DNA of 64,000 bases, from the NCBI RefSeq assembly GCF_000018885.1, contig NC_010168.1:434001-498000 (forward strand), written 5' to 3'. This document shows positions 55,644-63,532 of the stretch, piece by piece. The position numbers and the translations under genes are program-made. The DNA is from Renibacterium salmoninarum ATCC 33209. Lineage in GTDB: Bacteria; Actinomycetota; Actinomycetes; Actinomycetales; Micrococcaceae. Numbering within the stretch: position 1 is the first letter of the stretch; each line of letters opens with the position of its first letter. The notes below the pieces were generated by a model. That model ran no database searches, was not told the DNA's origin, and saw only the letters and a list, made by a program, of their open reading frames with translations.

Positions 55644-55875
55644 GGTCCCTTTCTGCTGAGGCAGCCAAACTTACTGTGCCGCCTCATTGTCACCAGGATA
55701 CGCCCCAAGGTGTATTGCATCATCTTGAAATGGGCGCAGTCCGCAATCAGGCAGCGTAGCTGCGTCCGCCGTCGATAACGTCCTGGAGGTGGTATTCCAT
55801 CTCCTATTAACGTAGTGGTTAACAAATTTGCGCTACCTATTAATAGCGTTGAATACCGAGGAACAGGTTCCGTTT
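55644..55875. other. Gene-poor stretch with a possible gene remnant
   Basis: The minus strand at about 55797-55747 encodes MEYHLQDVIDGGRSYAA followed by a stop. This looks like a fragment of a dehydrogenase (the start of an aldehyde dehydrogenase or the end of an SDR), but is too short to assign. The rest shows no gene that I can support. Confidence 0.35.
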
Positions 55876-55924
55876 TAAAAAAGCTGTGTGGGTTGTCTGG
55901 AATATTCCAGACAACCCACACAGC
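55874..55924 (-). terminator. 42-bp perfect palindrome with T-run on the minus strand
   Basis: Positions 55883-55924 form a perfect palindrome centred between 55903 and 55904 (core GTCTGGAATATTCCAGAC). On the minus strand it is followed by TTTTTTAAAA. As a terminator it would end transcripts coming from the ABC transporter operon upstream on that strand. Confidence 0.75.
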
Positions 55925-56270
55925 GAAGTATTACTAGATACCACTCAATGGCATCATTTAAATCTTCGTTTTGCTTAGAGGCCCCAAAAGCGGGCGAGCA
56001 GACGAATTGCAAAATCAGACAGCGTGGTTACGGTGGGCCCGAGGATGTGCCACAGCGTAGCAATGGTGTGCCTTGTTACTCCTTATGATTATAAAGGATG
56101 TGGTTTAACCTAGCTTTGCAGGCCCGCAATATGAATATACTGCGTAAAATGTTTACTGCAAAGAGTTAAAAAGGAATTTTATTTTTATGACATTGAGACT
56201 AACTGTCGCTCAATTAAAGTAATTTGCAATAGCCATTCAGGTAACTAGTTAGTCATTAAGAATTGCCATT
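55925..56270. other. AT-rich intergenic stretch without a recognisable gene
   Basis: This region is clearly more AT-rich than its surroundings, especially 56040-56270. A short start (AAAAAGGA, then ATG at 56187) leads to an 11-codon frame only. I see no protein or RNA gene that I can support. Confidence 0.5.
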
Positions 56271-57145
56271 TTATTTGACTGCACCCGTTGAAAGCCAGCG
56301 AACAAGCTGCTTTTGTGCTATCCAACCAGCTATTACGACCGGAAGGGAGGCCAAAACCGATGCTGCCGAGAGCTTGGCCAAGAACAAGCCCTCGCTGGTC
56401 ATCTGTGAAACCAGGAACACTGGAACGGTCGCGGCATTTGCCGCGGTCAAGTTGAGCGCAAAGAAAAACTCATTCCAAGCGAAAATGACGCAAATTAGCG
56501 CGGTAGCAGCCAACCCTGGTGCGACCATCGGAACCAAAATCGTTAGAATAGTCTTGAGCAGGCCAGCTCCGTCCATTTGGGCAGCTTCTAGTACTTCACT
56601 AGGTACTTCCTGGAAGAACGAGCGCATCATCCAGACAGCTATGGGCAAGTTCATCGAGGTATAAGCACAATCAAGGTGCCAATGTTTTCCAGCACTTTGA
56701 GTTGGCCGGCGATGACATAAATCGGCATGATGACAGCGACCACGGGCAGCATCTTGGTGGAGATGAAGAAAAATAGCACATCCTGAGTCTTTTTAACTGG
56801 CCTAATACTCAAGGCGTAGGCGGCCGGAACCGCGAGCAAGATAACTAAAACGGTGGATAGCCCGGTGGCGATGAGCGAGTTGAGAAAATAGCTACCCGCG
56901 CCGGCATTGAGCACCGCGGCAAACTGGTCAAATGTTGGTGCGAAAATAAATTTTGGCGGGCTGGACGCGGCGTCGGACTCTTGTTTGAAGGCGGTCAACA
57001 CCATCCAAAGAACCGGGGCGAAGAAGATCAACGCGACTAGCCAAGTGAGGGTAGTCAGTGCTGAAGCGCCAACTTTGCCCCGCCGGGCGCGAGCATTGTC
57101 CGCCCGGCCAACGGCCTTTGTACGCTGTGTAAGAGTGGCGGTCAT
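56271..57145 (-). pseudogene. Sugar/polyol ABC transporter permease 2 (SmoG/MalG-like), frameshifted
   Basis: The first frame, from ATG 57145, encodes MTATLTQRTKAVGR, a first helix and LLAVPAAYALSIRPVKKTQD, stopping at 56651 after GTLIVLIPR. The expected continuation YTSMNLPIAVWMMRSFFQEV is one base out of frame and runs with the permease EAA loop VLEAAQMDGAGLLKTI to 56271. A one-base loss near 56665 explains it. It overlaps permease 1 by four bases, the usual arrangement. Confidence 0.9.
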
Positions 57146-58115
57146 AGCGTGTCCTTCGTGTCGAAGCTGCGGAAAATCAACCGCAAGGCGAATGTTGCGA
57201 TCACTATCGTGGCAATGACGGTGACTACGCCCATCGCTGCGGATTGGCCAATGTCGAAGCCCAGGAAAGCTCTTTGGTAGATGTAGAACGGTAGGTTGGC
57301 GCTTGCCGTACCCGGCCCGCCCGCGGTCATCAGGTAAATCTGATCGAAGGTATTCACTACGTAAATCGCACCGAGCAGCACGCCCAGTTCAATGTAGCGA
57401 CGCAATTGCGGCAGTGTGACGAAGGCGAAATTTTTCCACCATCCGGATCCATCAATCTGTGCAGCTTCCAGCACATCCTTAGGTTGTGCCTTGCAATCCG
57501 GCGAGGACCAAAAGCATCATGAAGGGCGTCAACTGCCAGACCAAGGCAATCAGGATTGAAATCACCGGATACTTTGACGTCCAGTCCACGGCGGGAATAC
57601 CTACTAGCGAGGTCACCCAGTTGACTAGGCCGAAGCTTGGGTTGAGCATCGAAACGCTCCACAGGGTGGCTGAAGCAGCCGGCATGATGAGGAACGGCGA
57701 GGAACGGCGTTATCAATAGGGTGCGCACAATTGAGCGGCCGCGGAAGCTGCGGTCTAACAAAATTGCTAAAAAGATGCCCAAGATCATTGCCACGAAAAC
57801 GCAGCTGAGCGTGATCAGAATTGAATTGAACGCTGCACCGCGAAAGGTTGAGTTGAGAAAGATATCTGCATAGTTCTTGAGGAATACGAACTGATCACTA
57901 TCTGGTCGCAGTAGATTCCAGTTCCGCAGCGAGTACCAAATTGTTAGCAGGAACGGGATCTGCGTCACCAAGATGGTGAAGACTAATGCGGGAAGCAGCG
58001 GTGCGCGCCGCCGCCAGCCTTCGGCTTTGGAATATTCCAGTGCGGGGTCCGCTGGACTTTCTTTTTGTTTGGCACCTAGGCGTTCATTTCTACGTGTGGG
58101 GGCCGCCGTCGTCAT
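57142..58115 (-). pseudogene. Sugar/polyol ABC transporter permease 1 (SmoF/MalF-like), two frameshifts
   Basis: Frame 1 (from 58115) encodes LLPALVFTILVTQIPFLLTI and [10 protein letters not shown] 10-bp tandem duplication (57689-57698/57699-57708, GAGGAACGGC on the plus strand) then shifts it. Frame 2 carries IMPAASATLWSVSMLNPSFG to LVLAGLQG, where an extra base near 57487 shifts it again. Frame 3 carries the EAA loop VLEAAQIDGSGWWKNFAFVT and the C-terminal helices to 57142. Two independent lesions make the permease inactive. Confidence 0.92.
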
Positions 58116-59514
58116 TTTTTGGCTCCTGTTTGGTAGGATTCCGCGACAATTTCGGCGTATTGCTGAGCTTGAATGAGTGCGTCATCGACGCTCTGCTGGC
58201 CCGCAATCGCGGCGGAAATCTGTTGTGCGACTTGAGTGCCCAAATCCTGGAACTCGGGTATTCCCACGAACTGCAATCCGGGGTAGGGCACTTTCTGCAC
58301 CATCGAGTTGCTCTGTGAGGCATTGTTCATCGCCTTGAGGGTTGGCTCCGCATAAGCTGCGGCCACCTTGGCGTATTCCGGGATTTGATAGGTAGACAGC
58401 CTGCTGCCAGGAGGTACGCGTTCCCAGCCAATATTGTTTCCGACCAATTTGATGTAGTCCTTGTTGGTCATCCAGGAGACGAAGTCCCAAGCCGCATCCT
58501 TGTGCTTGGAAGTCTGCGGAATGGCTAGTGACCAGCTGTAAAGCCAACCAGCAGATTTGGTATCTTTGACCGGGGCTGGCGCGTAGGCCGTTTGCCCGGC
58601 GACCTTCGAAGACTTTGGATCTTCGACCGAAGACACCATGGCAGTGGCGTCGTACCACATGGCAGCTTTGCCTTGGCTATAACGTGTGATGCAGTCGCCG
58701 TAGCCGCTGGTGGCGACACCGGGCTGGCCGTAGTTGTTCAATAAGCTGACGTAATCGCTTACCGCTGATTTCACCTGTGGGGAATTCAGCTTTGCGTTCC
58801 AGTCCTGGTCGAACCATTGCCCGCCGTAGGTGTTGATCATGGTGTCCAGCGGCGCCATCACCTCACCCCAGCCAGCTAGGCCACGGAGGCAGACGCCGGC
58901 AAAATCGTTTTTTGGGTCATTTAGTTTCGCAGCGAAGCCTTTTATGTCATCCCAGGTGGGGTTCGCTGGCATGGTTAGCCCGGCCTTATCGAAAAGGTCT
59001 TTGCGGTAGGCGACGAAGGAAGATTCGCCATAAAAAGGTACCGAATAGAGGTTGTTTTGGTAGCTCAGCGCATCCTTGATTGTCGGGATGAAATCGTTGG
59101 GATCGTACCCGGCGGTCTTGTCTGCATAGGGCTGCAGGTTAGTGATCCAGCCGTTTTTGCCCACATTTCGGTTTCGTAGTTAGAGATCATCACAACGTCG
59201 AAATCACCACCGCCAGTTGCCACAGATGCCACAGATACCACAGATACCGTGATTTTGGCGCGGGCTTCATTTTCCGGAAGCGAAACAAACTTCACGTTGA
59301 CGTTCGGGTGCGCCTTGCGGAAGTCATCCTGTAGCGAGATGGCGTCTTTCATCTGCGGATTCGACACGATGGCGACCGTAATCTCAGTCTTCGCCGTTGG
59401 ATCAGCCGAGCAGCCAGTCAAAGCGACCATGGCGATCATGAGTGCTGCCAGGCTTACACCGATCGCTCGAGGCAAGCTACGGCGGCGTAAGCCTGCTTGA
59501 TAGGGGGACTTCAT
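58112..59514 (-). pseudogene. Sugar/polyol-binding lipoprotein, frameshifted
   Basis: ATG 59514 begins a lipoprotein signal with the lipobox ALTGC. The frame runs to ISNYETEMW near 59160, where one G of a GGGG run appears lost. The rest (GKNGWITNLQPYADKTAGYD, FYGESSFVAYRKDLFDKAGL and on to 58112) lies in the next frame. Just before the break, three 9-bp units (59219-59245) insert SVVSVASV into the KITVS-ATGGGDFDVV stretch. Extracellular solute-binding family 1; mannitol or sorbitol-like substrates are suggested by the SorC regulator and permease type. Confidence 0.9.
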
Positions 59515-59531
59515 GGGTAACCTTCCCTGTT

Positions 59532-59602
59532 CTTGCTCAAATGAGTAACCACGGTGGCTCATTTGTTAAGTGACTTTAGTCATATATGCTCATTTGAGCA
59601 AG
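59532..59602. promoter_or_regulatory. Three TGCTCATTTGAG-type sites in the transporter/SorC divergent promoter
   Basis: CTTGCTCAAATGAG (59532-59545) and its exact inverse CTCATTTGAGCAAG (59589-59602) flank a half-matching CTCATTTGTT (59558-59567). All lie between the divergent binding-protein and SorC genes. Such repeats are likely operators for the SorC regulator. Confidence 0.6.
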
Positions 59603-59633
59603 ACTTGAGTGCTCATGCGTTCGTTAGGGAGCC

Positions 59634-60276
59634 ATGACAGCAATACAACCGGAGCACGAAGCTTCTCGCGTTGATCGGCAAGGACTATTACTTGGACAAC
59701 TTGTCCAAGGTTGATATTGCTCAGCGCTATGGCATTTCACGATTCCAAGTAGCGCGTTATCTCGATGAAGCGCGGGAGGAAGGAATCGTTCACATTGAAG
59801 TGCGATTCCCCGGACTAGCTGATGCAACAGATCCGTTGTTACTTGCGCAAAAACTGGGTGTGCAGCGGGTAGTGATTGTGCGTTCGCTCAATGACGATGT
59901 TCAGCAGCGAGATCTACTGGCACAGGCGGTTGCCGAAGAAATCATGACGGTAACCCGGGCCGGAATGACGGTGGGCGTTTCTTGGTCCCGCACGCTGGAT
60001 GTGGCTGCGCGCTACATCAGCAGGCTGCCAAAATGTGAAGTAGTTCAACTTGCTGGCGCGCTGCCCGGCACTGGAAATTCAAACCCGTTAGAGCTGATCC
60101 AACGGTTAGGTAGGGTTTCTGAGGGGAAAGTTTGGCCGCTTTGGGCGCCACTTGTCGTAGACAGTGCACAGACTGCCGTTGGACTACGTCAGCAGCCAGA
60201 GATTTCTCATGCGCTCACTAAAGCTGATTCTCTGGATGTAGCTGCCGTTGCCATTGGTGCTTTGGGGCCGGCACTC
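59634..60276 (+). pseudogene. SorC/DeoR-type sugar-responsive regulator, frameshifted and truncated by IS copy 3
   Basis: ATG 59634 starts MTAIQPEHEASRV, after which a one-base shift near 59671 moves the conserved IGKDYYLDNLSKVDIAQRYG and HTH SRFQVARYLDEAREEG into another frame. The effector domain follows (GMTVGVSWSRTLDVAA, VVQLAGALPGTGNSNP), but the IS at 60277 removes about the last third. The stop is the IS terminal TGA. It is divergent from the polyol transporter that it would control. Confidence 0.88.
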
Positions 60277-60326
60277 TGAATCGCCCCGGTGTGTCCGGAG
60301 ACTTTCTTGTTTGAGAGGATCAGGAC

Positions 60327-60722
60327 ATGGCAGGGAAAACTACGACACGGTATCCGCAGGAGTTGAAGGATCGTGCGGTGCGCATGGTGGCGGAGATGGA
60401 GGGTGCGTCTTCGGAGTGGGCGGCGATGCAAAAAGTTGCCCAGCTTTTGGGTGTGGGTGTGCCGGAAACGGTGCGTAAATGGGTCCGGCAAGCCGAGATC
60501 GATGTTGGTACTAGAACTGGAACAACGAGCACGGAATCGGCCGAGCTGAAACGGTTACGGCGTGAGAACGCTGAGCTGAAACGGTTACGGCGTGAGAACG
60601 CTGAGCTGAAACGGGCGAACGCGATCCTTCGGAGTGCTTCAGCTTTTTTCGCGGTCGAACTCGACCGCTACAACACTGATCGTGAAATACATCAAGGACC
60701 ATGCCGGTCACCGCGAGAATAA
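60327..60722 (+). CDS. IS994-like transposase OrfA, copy 3, with duplicated zipper unit
   Basis: The 131-residue OrfA has the IS3-type HTH ([20 protein letters not shown]). The decapeptide [10 protein letters not shown] appears twice before [10 protein letters not shown], lengthening the leucine-zipper-like helix by ten residues. An in-frame addition of this size shifts the heptad register. It ends with TAA at 60720-60722. Confidence 0.92.
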   Translation: MAGKTTTRYPQELKDRAVRMVAEMEGASSEWAAMQKVAQLLGVGVPETVRKWVRQAEIDVGTRTGTTSTESAELKRLRRENAELKRLRRENAELKRANAILRSASAFFAVELDRYNTDREIHQGPCRSPRE

Positions 60723-60731
60723 TGGATTGCG

Positions 60732-61622
60732 GTGGGGTGTCGAGTCGATCTGCCAGGTGCTTACTGGGACGGGGTGAAGACCACCCCGTCCACGTACTAC
60801 GAATGGGTGGATAAAACACGATCTCACCGAGAACAACGTGATGAGGTGCTCAAGCCCGTGATCCAGAAGGTGTATGCCGCTAATTACGGGGTGTACGGCA
60901 CCAGGAAAGTCTGGTTGGCGATGAACCGTGAAGGTGTGCCGGTGGCCAGGTGCACGGTAGAACGGCTCATGGGGTTACTTGGCATACAGGGTGCGGTCCG
61001 TGGCAAGGTCAAACGCACCACGATCAAAGACTCGAAGGCGGCCCGAGCGAAGGACTTGGTCCGCCGTGATTTCACACCAACGGCACCGGATCGGCTATGG
61101 GTAGCTGATTTCACCTATGTTTCGACCTGGTCCGGGTGGGTCTATGTTGCCTTCGTGATCGATGCTTACTCTCGGAGGATCCTGGGCTGGTCAGCGAGTG
61201 CTTCTATGAACACCGTGCTAGTGCTCAACGCAGTTAATCAGGCAATCTGGAGTCGTGAACGGGCCGGGGCTGAGATTTCCGGGGTGATTCATCATCACGA
61301 TGCCGGGGCTCAATACGCCTCCTTGGCCTTCACCGAACGCCTGGCCCAGGCCGGTATCCGCCCCTCGATCGGTTCTGTGGGTGATAGTTACGACAACGTC
61401 TTGGCGGAAACCATCAACGGGCTTTATAAGACCGAGCTGATCAAACCCGGCAAGCCCTGGCGGACTCTAGAAGAAGTCGAAATCGGCACCGCTGAATGGG
61501 TCGATTGGTACAACCACCGAAGGCTCTACCAGTACTGCGGAGACATCCCACCAGTAGAGCTAGAAAACCACTACTACAATCACTACCAGAGCACGGCAGC
61601 CGCCGACAGGCTCATCGTCTGA
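60732..61622 (+). CDS. IS994-like transposase OrfB, copy 3
   Basis: The 296 residues include all three catalytic acidic residues (LWVADFTYV, VIHHHDAGAQYA, SYDNVLAETING; Ala-to-Val next to the last). It is in the same frame as orfA. A segment in the +1 frame (about 60670-60774) encodes [18 protein letters not shown] and GVESICQVL, which in IS6110 belongs to the N terminus of OrfB. A full transposase would need ribosomes to enter and leave that frame. Confidence 0.92.
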   Translation: MGCRVDLPGAYWDGVKTTPSTYYEWVDKTRSHREQRDEVLKPVIQKVYAANYGVYGTRKVWLAMNREGVPVARCTVERLMGLLGIQGAVRGKVKRTTIKDSKAARAKDLVRRDFTPTAPDRLWVADFTYVSTWSGWVYVAFVIDAYSRRILGWSASASMNTVLVLNAVNQAIWSRERAGAEISGVIHHHDAGAQYASLAFTERLAQAGIRPSIGSVGDSYDNVLAETINGLYKTELIKPGKPWRTLEEVEIGTAEWVDWYNHRRLYQYCGDIPPVELENHYYNHYQSTAAADRLIV

Positions 61623-61652
61623 GAAACCCTCCGGACACACCGGGGCGATTCA

Positions 61653-62193
61653 GTTTTTGCCCGGCTTCCTCAAACTCCTGCCATGTCTTGGGCGTCCCGA
61701 CGCCGGCTTTGCCCAGTAGATCTTGGCGGTAGTACATCACCATCGGTGCTGCATCGTAAGGTAGTCCGTACGTCTTGTCGCCAAATTGAACCATGCTTCG
61801 AATCTCGTCAGCGAACTTATCCACCGTGTTGGCTTTGTCAATCAAGCCATCTAGGGGCTGGATTTGATCATTGCTGACAAACTGGGGCAGCTGCGGGTAT
61901 TCAATAGTGGCAATATCGGGCCCATTTCCAGCGGTAATGGCCGTGGATAACTTGGCGTAACCACCATTGGCACCATTTGGCGCGGTTTCGAATTTCACCG
62001 TGATCTTGCTTTGGCTGGCATTGAAAGCTGCAGCCACCTTGTCCATCCCTGCCAATGGTGACCAGAAAGTGATTGCACCACTGGGATCCGCGGCTGATGC
62101 CGAGTTGCCCGCCGAGCCGGAACCACAGCCGGCAAGCAGCAACGCGCTGCCGGTCAAGACCACAGCTCCGATAAGCAGTTTGCGACGCCTCAT
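61653..62193 (-). pseudogene. Sugar-binding lipoprotein (ABC), C terminus removed by IS copy 3
   Basis: From ATG 62193 it encodes a lipoprotein signal with the lipobox LLAGC, then AITFWSPLAGMDKVAAAFN, GPDIATIEYPQLPQFVSND and YGLPYDAAPMVMYYRQDLLG, typical of family 1 sugar-binding proteins. About 180 residues remain of the usual 400 or more; the last native residues are QEFEEAGQKL. A second sugar ABC system was therefore present, different from the one at 56-59.5 kb. It is probably controlled by the adjacent DeoR/LacI-type regulator. Confidence 0.88.
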
Positions 62194-62259
62194 TGTTCTC
62201 CTTTGAAATCCCCGATGCGAAGTGCTGATATGACTACAGCCACATCATGAATTTCAATC

Positions 62260-62305
62260 AAACAGACAGGAATGAACAATGTAAACAAAACGAACAGATG
62301 CGAAC
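62260..62305. promoter_or_regulatory. Periodic GAAC/AAAC repeats upstream of the second sugar-binding gene
   Basis: Short AAAC/GAAC units (GTTT/GTTC on the coding strand) occur at 62260, 62274, 62283, 62292 and 62302, mostly 9-10 bp apart, 67-112 bases before the lipoprotein start. DeoR-type HTH regulators bind direct repeats with this spacing, and similar units lie in the regulator promoter. Confidence 0.45.
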
Positions 62306-62329
62306 AGAAAGTGATTGTGACTAGTGCTG

Positions 62330-63412
62330 CTACCGTGCTGTTGAAGCCCGAATTTGCGAGGTCGGAGAAAGACTGACTCGTTGAACTGCTAGGCGCCAAT
62401 TGCGGCGCGGGCTTAGGCGATTCACACACATTTGCAACGCGAGATAGCCGACGTCGAACTTTGGTGGCGCAATAGCGCTCAACGGCACCGCGGCAAAGGA
62501 AGCCACCTAGTCGTCATAAGCCAAAAGCGCTAAGTCATCTGGAACTCGCAATCCTCGTGATTCACATAAATCAGCGAACATCAGTGCGTCCTCGTCATTG
62601 TGCACAATTGCAGCAGTGGCGCCGGCCCCAATAAACCCGTCGAGCGTTTCAGTCATCTGCCGCTGCTGTGCCTCCGGGTCAGTGACATCTTGGGTCATCG
62701 TGCTCAATTCAGCTTGCGGACGTAGGCTAACTTTCCTGAGAGCTCGGCGGTACCCTGCCGTGATGGCCGAGGCAGTTGGGCTACTTTCACGTAAACACAA
62801 TGCGATCTTCGTGTGACCCAGGGAAAGCAGATGGGTTACCGCAATCTCAGCGCCCTGGCTATGGTCGCTCCGCACCGATTCAAGCTGTCCAGCATCCAAA
62901 ACATCATCAATAGAGCGTTCGACGACAACAACTGGCACGTTAGCGGTGACCAACCGGGCCAAGGTTTCCGTGTCCGCCCAAGACTCACCGCTCGGTGTCA
63001 CCAATAAACCGTCAACCTTGCTGCTAAGCAGCCGCTGAATGTGGCGCTGTTCTTCGGACTCGGAATAGTTGGATACGCCGAGGACTAGTCGAACTCCCAG
63101 TTCTTGAGCAGCGGCCTCAGCTCCCCGGATAATCCCGGGAAAGTAGTACCTAGTAGTCGGAACCACCATCCCGATAGTGACCACGGGACGCACCCTGGCA
63201 GCGACTCGCGTTTCTGCAGTTATCTTGCGTTCTGCGTTCACTACGGCACCGCCGTGCACACGTTGCAGCAAACCCTGTTCGTCAAGAAGCGCCAAATCAC
63301 GCCGCACAGTCATTGCCGAGGTGCCAACTTTTCGGGCAAAATCCGCAGCATTCAACGAACCATGTATTGCTAGCTCATGGAGGATCTGATTCTGCCGGTC
63401 CTTGGTCAACAT
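62330..63412 (-). pseudogene. DeoR-HTH/LacI-sensor regulator with an in-frame TAG
   Basis: ATG 63412 begins MLTKDRQNQILHELAIHGSL, a DeoR-type winged helix with TSAMTVRRDLALLDEQGLLQ and RVHGGAV. A LacI/periplasmic-binding effector domain follows (TIGMVVPTTRYYFPGIIRGA, DGLLVTPSGE). TAG at 62509-62507 replaces the expected Glu after LALLAYDD. The same frame goes on VASFAAVPLSAIAPPKFDVG for about 58 codons to 62330. The truncated protein lacks the last strand and helix of the sensor domain. It should regulate the neighbouring sugar transporter. Confidence 0.87.
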
Positions 63413-63427
63413 TGCCTGACTCCTTGT

Positions 63428-63500
63428 GTTCACTTCTGTGCGCTCTGTTCATTGTGCACGACATCAAGATTATTGTCGGTAATCAGGTCAGCTGATTACC
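63428..63500. promoter_or_regulatory. Promoter repeats before the regulator and a hairpin before the Tat-signal gene
   Basis: GTTC/GTGC units at 63428, 63438 and 63447 repeat with 9-10 bp spacing and resemble those near 62260-62305. An 8-bp inverted repeat GGTAATCA/TGATTACC (63478-63485 and 63493-63500) follows, 33-55 bp before the next ATG. Confidence 0.4.
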
Positions 63501-63532
63501 GAGGCAAAGAAAACTCAACGAGGAGATTTTCG

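Larger units (their letters stand above)
60277..61652 (+). mobile_element. IS994-like IS3-family element, copy 3 (1376 bp)
   Basis: The terminal inverted repeats begin TGAATCGCCCCGGTGTG and match for 24 bp. It is 30 bp longer than copy 2 because a 30-bp unit in orfA is duplicated. The flanks CTC and GTT are not a duplication. The left gene (SorC regulator) and right gene (sugar-binding lipoprotein) are both truncated and unrelated, so the copy marks a deletion or recombination junction. Confidence 0.94.
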
